From an uncultured Collinsella sp. (GTDB taxonomy: Bacteria > Actinomycetota > Coriobacteriia > Coriobacteriales > Coriobacteriaceae): DNA of 26,406 nucleotides. Under the pieces are notes generated by a model. It was not told where the DNA came from. It made no database searches and saw nothing but the letters and a program-made list of their open reading frames with translations. A program made the translations under genes and the position numbers. The stretch is from positions 1 to 26,406 of the forward strand of contig CAAECF010000021.1 of the NCBI GenBank assembly GCA_900754275.1, given 5' to 3'. Of the stretch, positions 14,796 to 22,985 are shown piece by piece; position 1 is the first letter of the stretch, and every line of letters starts with the position of its first letter.

Positions 14796-15560
14796 ATGGC
14801 ACAGAGCACTTCTTCCACCGGCAATCAGCCGCTGATCGAGCTCAGGCACGTCGATAAGCACTATGGCGACCTGCACGTCCTCAACGACATCAATCTCTCG
14901 GTCGACCGCGGCGAGGTCGTCGTGGTGATTGGTCCCTCGGGCTCGGGCAAGTCGACCATGTGCCGAACCATCAACCGTCTGGAAACCATCGACTCGGGCG
15001 AGATCCTCATCGAGGGCGAGCCTCTGCCGCAGGAAGGCAAGGACCTTGCCCGCATGCGCGCCGAGCTGGGCATGGTGTTTCAGCAGTTCAACCTGTTCGC
15101 ACATATGACCGTACTGCAAAACGTCATGCTGGGACCGGTCGATGTGCTGGGCGTCTCCAAGGACGAGGCCCGCGAGCGCGCCATGGACCTGCTGGGCCGC
15201 GTGGGTGTTGCCGAGCAGGCCGATAAGGTGCCTGCACAGCTCTCGGGCGGCCAGCAGCAGCGCGTCGCCATCGCCCGCTCGCTCGCCATGCAGCCCAAGG
15301 CCATGCTCTTCGACGAGCCCACGAGCGCCCTTGACCCCGAGATGATCAATGAGGTGCTCGAGGTCATGGTTCGCCTGGCCCAGCAGGGTATGACGATGAT
15401 CGTCATCACCCACGAGATGAACTTTGCCCGCCGCGTAGCCGACCGCGTCGTGTTTATGGCCGACGGCCAAATCGTGGAAACCGGCACGCCCGACGAGTTC
15501 TTCGACCATCCCCAGACCAAGCGCGCCCAGGACTTCCTCAACTCCATCAAGGGCCACTAG
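14796..15560 (+). CDS. Amino acid ABC transporter ATP-binding protein (GluA/GlnQ-like)
   Basis: A 254-aa ATPase with every functional motif intact: Walker A GPSGSGKST (46-54), Q-loop FQQFNLF, signature LSGGQQQR, Walker B AMLFDEPTSALD, and the switch histidine in VITHEM. It is the GlnQ/HisP type that powers polar amino acid importers. The ATG at 14796 has AAGGAG nine bases upstream. It lies 36 bp after the second permease and completes the importer; the amidotransferase-like gene follows 87 bp later without an obvious terminator, so it may be part of the same transcript. Confidence 0.95.
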   Translation: MAQSTSSTGNQPLIELRHVDKHYGDLHVLNDINLSVDRGEVVVVIGPSGSGKSTMCRTINRLETIDSGEILIEGEPLPQEGKDLARMRAELGMVFQQFNLFAHMTVLQNVMLGPVDVLGVSKDEARERAMDLLGRVGVAEQADKVPAQLSGGQQQRVAIARSLAMQPKAMLFDEPTSALDPEMINEVLEVMVRLAQQGMTMIVITHEMNFARRVADRVVFMADGQIVETGTPDEFFDHPQTKRAQDFLNSIKGH

Positions 15561-15647
15561 CCCCATTGCCACGCGGGCAAATTCATCTGGAGCACCTGTC
15601 CCGCGCCGCCCCTGTGCCATGTCCACCCGGATTCGAAAGCCACACCC

Positions 15648-16457
15648 ATGATCGGAACACACACCTCATCGTCCTACACTCCGCACGTCGACGTCGATCC
15701 CGCCGACCGCCCGCTCATCCTGGTCGCACCACGCTGGGAAGAGGCAAAGCCGTTTTTAAGCGAGACGCTCTCCCCCAACGAGGAAATCGCAAGCGTCTTT
15801 GTCGATGCCATCCTTGCCGCCGGCGGCCTGCCGCTGCAGATGTCCATCACCGAGGACATTGAGGTCATCCGTCATTACGTCGATATCGCCGACGGCATCG
15901 CCATTCCCGGCGGCCCCGATGTCAATCCCAAACGTTGGGGCGATGATCGACCCTACGACCCCACCCTCTGTTGCGAGATCCGCGATAGCTTTGAGTTTAA
16001 GCTGGTCGGCGAGGTGCTCCGCGCCAAAAAGCCGCTCTTTACCACCTGCCGCGGCACGCAGTTGCTCAATGTCGCCACTGGCGGCACCCTGTGCATGGAC
16101 GTGCCGAGCCTGGGCGCTCGCGAGGGCCGCACGCAGTGGCGCCATACCCACGTGCTCAACGACCCCGTGCATCCCGTCGAGGTCGTGCCGGGCTCGCTGC
16201 TGGAGCGCGCGCTTGGCGGGCACAGGCTGATCCAGACCAACTCGGCACATCACTGTTGCGTCGACCGTCTGGGTAAGAGCACGCGCTTGGTCGCCAAGGC
16301 AACTGACGGCGTTCCCGAGTGCATCGAGGTCGAAGGCCAGCCATTCTGCTTGGGCGTGCAATGGCACCCCGAATACACCTGGCAGACGCTCGAGACCGAC
16401 TTTAACCTGTGGAAGTCGTTTGTCGAAGCAGCGGCCAAGGTAAAGCAGGCCCGTTAG
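15648..16457 (+). CDS. Class I glutamine amidotransferase-like gamma-glutamyl hydrolase (peptidase C26, PuuD-like)
   Basis: A 269-aa cytoplasmic hydrolase. The nucleophile elbow is TTCRGTQLLNV, catalytic Cys near residue 129. The His-Glu pair is in GVQWHPEYT near 238-241, and the family marker IPGGPDVNPKRW is at about 86-97. Relatives hydrolyse gamma-glutamyl-GABA or other gamma-glutamyl amides, releasing glutamate. That fits its place at the end of a polar amino acid importer operon, though substrate is inferred. The ATG at 15648 lacks a clear ribosome site; no better in-frame start is visible, so the N-terminal ~20 residues (before RPLILVAPRW) are uncertain. A strong terminator follows. Confidence 0.88.
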   Translation: MIGTHTSSSYTPHVDVDPADRPLILVAPRWEEAKPFLSETLSPNEEIASVFVDAILAAGGLPLQMSITEDIEVIRHYVDIADGIAIPGGPDVNPKRWGDDRPYDPTLCCEIRDSFEFKLVGEVLRAKKPLFTTCRGTQLLNVATGGTLCMDVPSLGAREGRTQWRHTHVLNDPVHPVEVVPGSLLERALGGHRLIQTNSAHHCCVDRLGKSTRLVAKATDGVPECIEVEGQPFCLGVQWHPEYTWQTLETDFNLWKSFVEAAAKVKQAR

Positions 16458-16480
16458 TTCACGGACGGCACAACAGATGA

Positions 16481-16521
16481 GGGCGCCCCGCCGGCCACAT
16501 GGTCCGACGGGGCGCCCTTTT
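16481..16521 (+). terminator. Intrinsic terminator after the C26 hydrolase gene
   Basis: GGGCGCCCCG (16481-16490) pairs perfectly with CGGGGCGCCC (16508-16517) and is followed by TTTT. It separates the importer operon from the converging Hpt/HD-GYP operon. Confidence 0.92.
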
Positions 16522-16560
16522 GCCTGTACGTGGCCGGCACACACCAAAGCTCGGAAGCTC

Positions 16561-16917
16561 TTATTCAGCCGCCTCGCGTAAGGCCGACATCGTGGCCGCA
16601 TATTGCTGCTGCAGCGCATGCATTCCCGCGCGAGCGCCGTCAACGGCATCGGCGCCGCGCAGTGCCTCGGTCACCACGACCGCTGGCTCGTACAGATTAT
16701 CGAATCCCAGGTTCTGGCTCACGCCTTTGAGCGTATGCGCTGCCATAAACGCTGCCCTGGCGTCTCCTGCCGCCATGGCAGCCTCCAGCTTGTCCATGCT
16801 CTCGTCATCCAAAAACTTGAGGGCAAAGCGGGCAAGCATTTCCTCGCCCATCAGCCGAGCGCACGCATCGTCATAATTAGCGCCGATCTTCTCATACGCC
16901 TCACGCATGGAAATCAT
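16561..16917 (-). CDS. Stand-alone Hpt (histidine phosphotransfer) domain protein
   Basis: A 118-aa all-helical protein made up of a single Hpt domain. The phospho-accepting histidine is H61 in AAHTLKGVSQNLGF, matching the HxxKG motif. Such proteins shuttle phosphate between a hybrid sensor kinase and a response regulator. It is 24 bp downstream of the REC/HD-GYP gene on the same strand, which makes the REC domain of that protein its natural partner. No sensor kinase is visible in the window. The ATG at 16917 has AAGGAG ten bases upstream; ATG at 16908 is also possible. Confidence 0.92.
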   Translation of the reverse strand: MISMREAYEKIGANYDDACARLMGEEMLARFALKFLDDESMDKLEAAMAAGDARAAFMAAHTLKGVSQNLGFDNLYEPAVVVTEALRGADAVDGARAGMHALQQQYAATMSALREAAE

Positions 16918-16941
16918 GGATTAAAAACTCCTTTGGTCAAA

Positions 16942-18822
16942 CTAAATCGTGGGAAACGCGACGACGTCGGCGGGGCGTGCCAACGTCTCGGCAATTTGGT
17001 CTTGCACCTCGAGCAGGCAATCGAGCAGCAGCGGGTTAAAGGTGCCGCACTTACCGTCCAGGATCATCTGGATTGCCTCCTCGTGCGGGATAGCGTCCTT
17101 GTACACGCGCACACTCGTCAGTGCATCGTACACGTCGGCCACCGAAACCACCTGCGCGGCGATGGGGATATCGTCGCCCTTGAGGCCATCGGGATAACCC
17201 TTGCCGTCCCAGCGCTCGTGATGCCAACGCGCAATCTGGTACGCATATTCCATAAGCGCATTGCCGGCGTGATGGCTACCCAGCTCAAGCAGCATATCGG
17301 CGCCGATCGTGGTATGCGTCTTCATGATCTCGAACTCCTCGGGCGTAAGGCGTCCGGGCTTGTTGAGAATCGCATCGTCAATCGACATCTTGCCGATATC
17401 GTGCAGCGCCGAAGCCAGGGCGATCGTGGAGCGTTCCTCATTGTCGAGGAAGATCGTGCCGCTACGCTGGACCAGACAGCCAAGCAGCAGCTCGGTCAGC
17501 TTCTCGATGTTCGTAACGTGCCTGCCGCTCTCGCCGTTGCGAAGCTCCATGACGCCAGCCATGATGTCGATGAGCATGCGACTGTTCTTGACGCGCTCGT
17601 TGTACTGCTGGGACAGCAGGCTCGTCAGGCGGCGCTGTTTGGCGTACAGGCGGATGGTGTTGTTTACGCGGCGGCGCACGATACGGGAGTCAAACGGGCG
17701 GTTGATATAGTCTGAGGCGCCCAGCTCGTACGCGCGCAGAACCATATCATCGGAATCTTCACTCGAAATCATCATGACAGGCAGATTGTCGATGCCCGAT
17801 CGGCGCGACAGATCGGCCAGCACCTCAAAGCCGCTTATGCCCGGCATGACAATATCCAGCAGCACGAGCGACAACTCATCGCCATAGCGGTCGACCATGT
17901 CGAGTGCCGTACGACCGTTGTCGGCCTCGAGGATGCAATACTCGTCCTTGAGCATCTCGTTGAGAATGACTCGGTTCATCTCGGAGTCATCGACAATAAG
18001 CACCAAAGGCTTTTCGCTTTGGAAAGCCTCGATGGAATCGGCGTCGGTCACGACCGTACCGGCTTTTGCCTTAGCGCGGCTCAATAACTGGACAGCGCGG
18101 CCAACGCCCTCATCGACCGTCTCGCCATGAATGCGAACACCACCAACACATGCCGTCAAGCTCACGTACTCATGGCCCGGAATAATCGTGGAACGAACGG
18201 CATCGGACACCTGATGCAGGCGACGGGTGAAGTCATCGGAGGGAATATTGGGCATGACAACCACAAACTTGTCGCAGCCATAGCGCACAAGCTCGTCAGT
18301 CGAACGGATTCCGCTGCGCATGGCTGTCGCCACAGCACCGAGCGCAAGGTCGCCGGCATGACGGCCACATGTATCGTTGAAGACCCTAAAATCATCAAGG
18401 TCGATCATCGCAACGCCGGCATTCATGCGGACGCTTCGGAGCTTTTCCTCGTAATATCGGCGATTGCGCACACTCGTCAGCACGTCGGTGTAGACAAGGT
18501 CCTCTTCTGCGGCCTCTTGCTCATCGATCGGACGCACCATCAGCAGGACATGAGGCTCGCCCTCGACCTTCAGAGGGCGCAGGCGAGCGCGGTACTCAGT
18601 ACCATCATTGAGCAGCTGCTCCGACACCTCATCGGAGTCTGCCAAGGCCTCAAGACTCGACTGACGCAGACAAGGGCAGCGATCGCCGGCGAGCAAGCAG
18701 TTAGGCTCCCTCTTAATCTGATCGGCCGACAGCAAACGCACCACGGGGTAGGTCTTCGCGACACGGGCGACCTCAGCGGCAGCCTCCTCGTCGGTTAGAT
18801 TGACCTCGTGATTATTGAGCAT
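16942..18822 (-). CDS. GGDEF-like/REC/HD-GYP three-domain signalling protein
   Basis: A 626-aa cytoplasmic protein with no membrane segment. Residues 1-105 form a PAS-like region with a Cys-rich patch (CLLAGDRCPC, 42-51). Residues ~107-262 form a diguanylate-cyclase-like domain whose active-site motif reads GCDKF (182-186) and not GG(D/E)EF; the inhibitory-site motif RSTD (173-176) is kept at the standard five-residue distance. Residues ~272-390 form a receiver domain (D278, D279, phospho-acceptor D323); the usual switch lysine is Arg375. Residues ~407-620 form an HD-GYP domain with HDIGK (474-478) and HHERWDGKGYP (534-544) intact, expected to hydrolyse cyclic di-GMP. The start has AAAGGG upstream. 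It is transcribed with the Hpt protein. Confidence 0.93.
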   Translation of the reverse strand: MLNNHEVNLTDEEAAAEVARVAKTYPVVRLLSADQIKREPNCLLAGDRCPCLRQSSLEALADSDEVSEQLLNDGTEYRARLRPLKVEGEPHVLLMVRPIDEQEAAEEDLVYTDVLTSVRNRRYYEEKLRSVRMNAGVAMIDLDDFRVFNDTCGRHAGDLALGAVATAMRSGIRSTDELVRYGCDKFVVVMPNIPSDDFTRRLHQVSDAVRSTIIPGHEYVSLTACVGGVRIHGETVDEGVGRAVQLLSRAKAKAGTVVTDADSIEAFQSEKPLVLIVDDSEMNRVILNEMLKDEYCILEADNGRTALDMVDRYGDELSLVLLDIVMPGISGFEVLADLSRRSGIDNLPVMMISSEDSDDMVLRAYELGASDYINRPFDSRIVRRRVNNTIRLYAKQRRLTSLLSQQYNERVKNSRMLIDIMAGVMELRNGESGRHVTNIEKLTELLLGCLVQRSGTIFLDNEERSTIALASALHDIGKMSIDDAILNKPGRLTPEEFEIMKTHTTIGADMLLELGSHHAGNALMEYAYQIARWHHERWDGKGYPDGLKGDDIPIAAQVVSVADVYDALTSVRVYKDAIPHEEAIQMILDGKCGTFNPLLLDCLLEVQDQIAETLARPADVVAFPTI

Positions 18823-18846
18823 ATGGGGCCCTTTCGATAGTTTCGC

Positions 18847-18875
18847 ATGGTAGCGGTGGGTTCCAAATGCTACAA
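18847..18875 (-). promoter_or_regulatory. Candidate promoter of the HD-GYP/Hpt operon
   Basis: On the minus strand TTGTAG (18875-18870) and TACCAT (18852-18847) are 17 bp apart, 25 bp before the start codon. A perfect ACAAGG/CCTTGT hairpin at 18872-18889 overlaps the -35 and could be a regulator site. The rest of the 18823-19033 gap shows nothing I can name. Confidence 0.4.
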
Positions 18876-19033
18876 GGGTAACACCTTGTCGATGCAGGTA
18901 AGTACGTGAATGCTGTTACATTTTTATGAGTTGGCAGGCGGCGCGATTGAAGTCGCAGACGTGAGGTTTTGAGCACATTTGTTAACACGGCCGAAACGTT
19001 TGCGGGTGAAGCCTGCTTTGGCCATTGCGAGTG

Positions 19034-19831
19034 TTAGAGCCCCAGGATGCCACGGACAGCCCGGGCAGCCGCTGCCGGGCGATCGCGCAGACCGTTATGC
19101 GCACCCGGGATCGTCACGAGAGGGCAATCGAGATATTCGGCAGCCGCTCGCGTGCCAGCCTCGCGGGGCGTGCCAATCGAGAGCTCGCCCAGGAGCACGG
19201 CGGCCACCGTTTTTGACGCGCGAACGCTATTCCAATCGGGAACGCGGGTCATAGTAATCCCGTATTCGTTCGCCATGAAACTGCGGCCGTTGCGCAGGGC
19301 ATACTTGGCTTCTGCCTCGGTTAACTTGGGGGCCTCAGGGTCCGAATCGCCGATGGCGCCCAGGAAGGCCCGTAATGCCCTGGAGACCTTTCCCGCGGCG
19401 ATCATCTCGAGCAAAACTGGGGCCGCGCCCAGGCCGGCACCATCATCCGTCACGGCGGGTTCATGCAGAATCGCACGCGAGATTATGGCGGGGTTTGCAC
19501 GGAGAAGCTCCAGGGTCACCAGCGTACCGGCACTGTGCGCGAGCACGTTTGCCGGAGCGCCGATATGCTCAATAACGGCCTGCAGGTCGGCGGCTTGGGC
19601 GGCGAGGTCGTAGCGTCCGTCTGCAGCGTCGCCGCTCTCGCCGCAACCGCGGCGATCGTAGGCAATGACGCGGTAGTCACAGGCGAGCTCGCGGGCGATG
19701 GCGTCAAAGAAGACGCCGTCGACGCAGGCGCCGTGCACGCACACCAAGGCGGGCGTATCGGACGATACAACCGGGCCGGCATACTCGCGACAGGCGATCG
19801 TGGTGCCCGCATTCTCAACCGTAAAATCCAT
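19034..19831 (-). CDS. Alpha/beta-fold hydrolase
   Basis: A 265-aa soluble hydrolase. The oxyanion segment is CVHGACVDG (31-39), followed by AYDRRGCGESG (57-67) as in the family strand 4 loop. The nucleophile elbow is LAHSAGT with Ser100, an Ala replacing the first Gly of GxSxG. The catalytic His is H245 in IPGAHNG. The acid is probably E216 (GELS) or a nearby residue. The family covers esterases, lipases, haloperoxidase-like and C-C hydrolases, so the substrate cannot be given. The ATG at 19831 has only a weak GGGAA ribosome site. It stands alone, divergent from the radical SAM gene. Confidence 0.88.
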   Translation of the reverse strand: MDFTVENAGTTIACREYAGPVVSSDTPALVCVHGACVDGVFFDAIARELACDYRVIAYDRRGCGESGDAADGRYDLAAQAADLQAVIEHIGAPANVLAHSAGTLVTLELLRANPAIISRAILHEPAVTDDGAGLGAAPVLLEMIAAGKVSRALRAFLGAIGDSDPEAPKLTEAEAKYALRNGRSFMANEYGITMTRVPDWNSVRASKTVAAVLLGELSIGTPREAGTRAAAEYLDCPLVTIPGAHNGLRDRPAAAARAVRGILGL

Positions 19832-20050
19832 ACTGTGTTCCCATCGTCAATGCCCATTCAGTTGCCCGTCAGTACGGTTGGATAGACCCGCATTGCTTTA
19901 CGCTTTGTTAACAGATTAACTGTACCCGACCTGAGGCTTTTCATGGCACGGCATAATGAGCGACGTGCAAAAACGAAACTTGTAAAGCAAGAGCCCGCAC
20001 CTTGCTTCGGAGCCGATGCTATGCTTAGGCACAATTGTCTTGAGGAGCAT

Positions 20051-20833
20051 ATGTCTATGTCTACGTTTTTGAATGCCAGCCCCATCTTTGGGCCCGTTCG
20101 CAGCCGTCGCCTTGGTCTCTCGCTCGGCGTCAACATGATGCCGGCCAGCGGCAAAATCTGCACGTTCGACTGCATTTACTGCGAAAACGGCCTCAATGCC
20201 GAGCGCCCCTGCCACGAGCCGTATAACACGGCTGCCGTGGTGCTCGACGCGCTCGAGGCAAAGCTGCGCGAGATGGCAGCCGAGGGCGAGCTCCCCGATG
20301 TGATCACCTTCGCAGGCAACGGCGAGCCCACCGCCGCGCCGGAGTTTCCGCAGGCCATCGCCGGCGCCGTCGCGCTGCGCGACGAGCTTGCCCCAAGCTC
20401 CAAGATCGCCGTGCTCTCCAACGGCACACGCGCCGACCGTCCCCAGGTACACGATGCGCTCATGATGGTCGACGACAACATTCTTAAGCTCGATACCGTC
20501 GACCCGGCGTTTATCCAGCTGCTCGACCAGCCTGTTGGCCCCTACGACGTCGAGCACCAGATTGAGACGTTCGAAAGCTTTGACGGTCACGTTATTATCC
20601 AGACGATCTTTTTGACCGGTGAGTATCAGGGCAAGCCCATCGACAACACCGGCGAGGAGTACGTTGCCCCCTGGCTCGTGGCGCTTGAGCGCATTCGCCC
20701 GCAAGAAGCGACCATCTACACGGTGGCGCGCGAGACACCGGTCGCCGGCCTTGCTAAAGCGGCGCCCGAGGTGCTCGACGCCATTGCCGCGCGCGTCCAA
20801 GCCCTCGGCATTCCCTGCCAGGTGAGCTACTAG
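20051..20833 (+). CDS. Radical SAM protein, COG0731-like (wyosine synthase-related)
   Basis: A 260-aa radical SAM enzyme. The cluster motif is CTFDCIYC (C37, C41, C44, CxxxCxxC), placed after the family opening FGPVRSRRLGLSLGVN. FAGNGEPT and LSNGT are the usual SAM-binding and barrel motifs. COG0731 is named for the archaeal tRNA wyosine enzyme, but bacterial members are uncharacterised and bacteria do not make wyosine, so only the chemistry class is assigned. The frame is open back to 19943, but the ATG at 20051 has GAGGAG three bases upstream and matches the family N-terminus. The methionine aminopeptidase gene follows 55 bp later on the same strand. Confidence 0.88.
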   Translation: MSMSTFLNASPIFGPVRSRRLGLSLGVNMMPASGKICTFDCIYCENGLNAERPCHEPYNTAAVVLDALEAKLREMAAEGELPDVITFAGNGEPTAAPEFPQAIAGAVALRDELAPSSKIAVLSNGTRADRPQVHDALMMVDDNILKLDTVDPAFIQLLDQPVGPYDVEHQIETFESFDGHVIIQTIFLTGEYQGKPIDNTGEEYVAPWLVALERIRPQEATIYTVARETPVAGLAKAAPEVLDAIAARVQALGIPCQVSY

Positions 20834-20888
20834 CGCGCAGCTGCCCTGTGAGTGGGCTATACTAGCTGCGAATGAAAGGAAGTTAGCC

Positions 20889-21776
20889 ATGTTTGACAAT
20901 GGACCCGTGCCCGGCCGCAACGACGCTTGCTGGTGCGGCAGCGGCAAGAAATACAAGAAATGCCATAGCGCCTTTGATGAGCGCCTCGAGCGCTTGTGGG
21001 AAGAGGGCTGGGAGGTTCTGCCCCGCACGCTCTACAAGACACCCGCCGACATCGAGGGCATCAAGCGCTCGGCCGCCATCAACGTGGGCGTGCTCGACTA
21101 CGTAGGCGAGCACATCGCCGCGGGCATGACCACCAACCAGATCGACCAGATGATCTACGACTACACCATCGAACACGGTGGCACGCCGGCTGACCTCAAC
21201 TATGAGGGCTACCCCAAGAGCGTGTGCACCTCGATCAACGACGTGGTCTGTCACGGCATCCCCTGCGATACGGACGTGCTGCACGAGGGCGATATCATCA
21301 ACGTGGACTGCTCCACGATTCTGGACGGCTACTTTAGCGATTCGAGCCGCATGTTCTGCATCGGCGAGGTCTCGGCCGAGCGCCAGCGCCTGGTCGACGT
21401 GACCCGCGCCAGCGTGGAAGCGGGCCTGGCCGCCGTCAAGCCGTGGCTGCCGCTCTCTGTTATGGCCGAGGCTGTGCAAAAGACGGTAGAGGACGCCGGC
21501 TTTAGCGTGGTGCGCGAGTACGGCGGACACGGCATTGGCAAGGAGTTCCACGAGGACCCGTTTGTGGGCTTTACCACCGAGGCGCCCGACGTGGACACCA
21601 TCATGGCCCCGGGCATGGTCTTTACCATCGAGCCCATGGTCAACGCCGGAGCGCCCGACATCAAGATTAGCAAGGGCGACGGCTGGTGTGTGCGCACCAA
21701 GGACGGCAGCGATTCGGCCCAGTGCGAGGTACAGCTCGTAGTGACCGAGGACGGCTACGAGCTGCTGAGCTGGTAG
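20889..21776 (+). CDS. map: Methionine aminopeptidase type I with N-terminal SEC-C zinc motif
   Basis: A 295-aa cytosolic metalloprotease that removes the initiator methionine from new proteins. Residues 9-26 form a SEC-C zinc-binding motif (GRNDACWCGSGKKYKKCH: C14, C16, C25, H26). This motif also occurs at the SecA C-terminus and may help recruit the enzyme to ribosomes or partners. The catalytic domain has all five metal ligands: D140, D151, H214, E248 and E280. The substrate histidine is H122. The start has AAAGGAAG upstream. A strong terminator follows. In many genomes a map gene lies in the ribosomal protein cluster; this SEC-C form stands apart from any such cluster here. Confidence 0.95.
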   Translation: MFDNGPVPGRNDACWCGSGKKYKKCHSAFDERLERLWEEGWEVLPRTLYKTPADIEGIKRSAAINVGVLDYVGEHIAAGMTTNQIDQMIYDYTIEHGGTPADLNYEGYPKSVCTSINDVVCHGIPCDTDVLHEGDIINVDCSTILDGYFSDSSRMFCIGEVSAERQRLVDVTRASVEAGLAAVKPWLPLSVMAEAVQKTVEDAGFSVVREYGGHGIGKEFHEDPFVGFTTEAPDVDTIMAPGMVFTIEPMVNAGAPDIKISKGDGWCVRTKDGSDSAQCEVQLVVTEDGYELLSW

Positions 21777-21785
21777 CCGTGGATG

Positions 21786-21829
21786 CGCCGGATGCTGACG
21801 GGCACGCTCGTCTAGCATCCGGCGTTTTT
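21786..21829 (+). terminator. Intrinsic terminator of map
   Basis: CGCCGGATGCT (21786-21796) pairs perfectly with AGCATCCGGCG (21814-21824), followed by five T. It lies ten bases after the map stop. Confidence 0.93.
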
Positions 21830-21846
21830 GTTTGAACGTTTTGCCT

Positions 21847-21890
21847 GATAAAACCCGCCAAAATAAACCTGTCCCTTTTTGGCGGGTCAA
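21847..21890. repeat. REP-like hairpin, copy 2 (perfect stem)
   Basis: ACCCGCCAAAA (21853-21863) pairs perfectly with TTTTGGCGGGT (21877-21887). The loop reads TAAACCTGTCCC plus one T. It sits between the map terminator and the dehydrogenase start and is nearly the same as the copy at 23085-23127. Confidence 0.85.
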
Positions 21891-21906
21891 GCGGAAAGGA
21901 CTACTT

Positions 21907-22842
21907 GTGAACATCTTGGTTTTGCTGCCCGTCAACGACCACCATCGCGCAATTCTTGAGTCGAGCGCTCCGGGCGAGGACTTTATCTACACGAGCGCCG
22001 ACGCTGTCACGCACGAGCAAGTCGCTGACGCCGACGTGATTCTGGGCAACGTTGACCCCGCCATGCTCCCCGCATGCGAGCACCTTCAACTGCTGCAACT
22101 GCAGACCGCGGGCTATGACGACTACCTTGCCGCCGGCACCGTGCCGGCTGAAGCCAAGCTGTCTTGCTCAATCGGCGCCTACGGTCAGGCCGTGAGCGAG
22201 CACATGTTTGCCATGGTCCTTTCCATGATGAAGCGCCTGCCCGGCTACCACGACTTGCAGCGCGAGCATCGCTGGGAGGACTTGGGCCCGGTCACCTCGC
22301 TCAAAAATGCCAATGTGCTGGTGCTGGGCGCGGGCGACATTGGCGGTCACTTCGCAACGCTCTGCCGCAACATGGGCGCGCACGTCCGCGGCATCAAGCG
22401 TCATCCGCTCGTCTACCCCATTGTATTTGAGGACATGGACGGCATGGACGCCCTGTCCGAGCGCCTGGCCGAGGCTGATATCGTCGCATCCTTTATGCCC
22501 AGCACGCCCGAGACCCGCGGTCTTGCGAATGCCGAGTTCTTCGCCGCGATGAAGCCGGGCGCCTTCTTTGCCAACGGCGGCCGCGGTGACCTTGTGGTTG
22601 CCGACGACCTGGTTGCAGCACTCGAGTCCGGACACCTTGCCGGCGCCGCGGTCGATGTCACCGACCCCGAGCCGCTGCCCGCGGCAAGCCCCCTGTGGGA
22701 TGCGCCCAACATGCTCATCACGCCGCATATCTCGGGCTGGTTCCACCTAGACGCCACGCTCAATAACGTGGTCGACATCGCCGCGGAGAACCTTCGTCAT
22801 CTTCAGGCTGGCGAGACGCTTCGCTGCTGGATTGAGCACTGA
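21907..22842 (+). CDS. D-isomer-specific 2-hydroxyacid dehydrogenase family protein
   Basis: A 311-aa NAD(P)-dependent oxidoreductase. The Rossmann motif is LGAGDIGGHFA (140-150). The catalytic triad is R226 in NGGRGDLV, E255 in TDPEPLP and H274 in ITPHISGW, all in family positions. Members reduce 2-ketoacids to D-2-hydroxyacids (glyoxylate/hydroxypyruvate reductase, D-lactate dehydrogenase or 3-phosphoglycerate dehydrogenase types); the short length without a C-terminal ACT domain speaks against a SerA role. The GTG at 21907 is chosen: it follows AAAGGA by six bases and opens directly into the N-terminal strand NILVLLP. The frame runs back to 21832, but that would translate the hairpin repeat. 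Confidence 0.9.
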   Translation: MNILVLLPVNDHHRAILESSAPGEDFIYTSADAVTHEQVADADVILGNVDPAMLPACEHLQLLQLQTAGYDDYLAAGTVPAEAKLSCSIGAYGQAVSEHMFAMVLSMMKRLPGYHDLQREHRWEDLGPVTSLKNANVLVLGAGDIGGHFATLCRNMGAHVRGIKRHPLVYPIVFEDMDGMDALSERLAEADIVASFMPSTPETRGLANAEFFAAMKPGAFFANGGRGDLVVADDLVAALESGHLAGAAVDVTDPEPLPAASPLWDAPNMLITPHISGWFHLDATLNNVVDIAAENLRHLQAGETLRCWIEH

Positions 22843-22847
22843 TTTGT

Positions 22848-22871
22848 TCCGGCGTTTTACCAAACGCCGGA
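22848..22871 (+). terminator. Hairpin after the dehydrogenase gene
   Basis: TCCGGCGTTT (22848-22857) pairs perfectly with AAACGCCGGA (22862-22871) around TACC. There is no T-run after it. It lies five bases beyond the stop and may stabilise the mRNA end, with termination at the next element. Confidence 0.6.
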
Positions 22872-22886
22872 CCCCCTCGACGCTGC

Positions 22887-22985
22887 GAGCCCGCCGTTTG
22901 GCCAATCTGCCGTTCAATTTCAAAGGCGCGACCAGAAGGTCAGCGCCTTTTCATTTCACGGCACCTTGGCGCAAACGGCGGGCTC
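22887..22985. repeat. Nested hairpin element B, related to element A
   Basis: The arms 22887-22933 and 22938-22985 form one long imperfect hairpin around AGAA. The base is GAGCCCGCCGTTTG/CAAACGGCGGGCTC, then TGCCGT/CGGCA, then an inner stem AAAGGCGC-GACC/GGTC-A-GCGCCTTTT. The inner stem (22922-22951) with flanking A and T runs could end transcription in both directions. It shares TGCCGTTCAAT and TTTCACGGCA with element A (6509-6617), in opposite orientation, at 35 versus 34 bases. Confidence 0.82.

Noticed and set aside
14298..15662. 454-aa minus-strand open frame over the ABC transporter genes
   Set aside because: It is a shadow of the permease and ATPase genes, with a His/Asp/Gly-rich composition and no family motif.
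18890..19033. Possible riboswitch or small RNA upstream of the HD-GYP gene
   Set aside because: I could not find a known aptamer core or a convincing stem arrangement beyond the small hairpin at 18872-18889.
19916..21028. 370-aa minus-strand open frame
   Set aside because: It is antisense to the radical SAM and map genes, both of which have intact catalytic motifs.
21832..22842. Longer dehydrogenase start at 21832
   Set aside because: It would overlap the map terminator and translate the REP-like hairpin; GTG at 21907 has a ribosome site and fits the fold.
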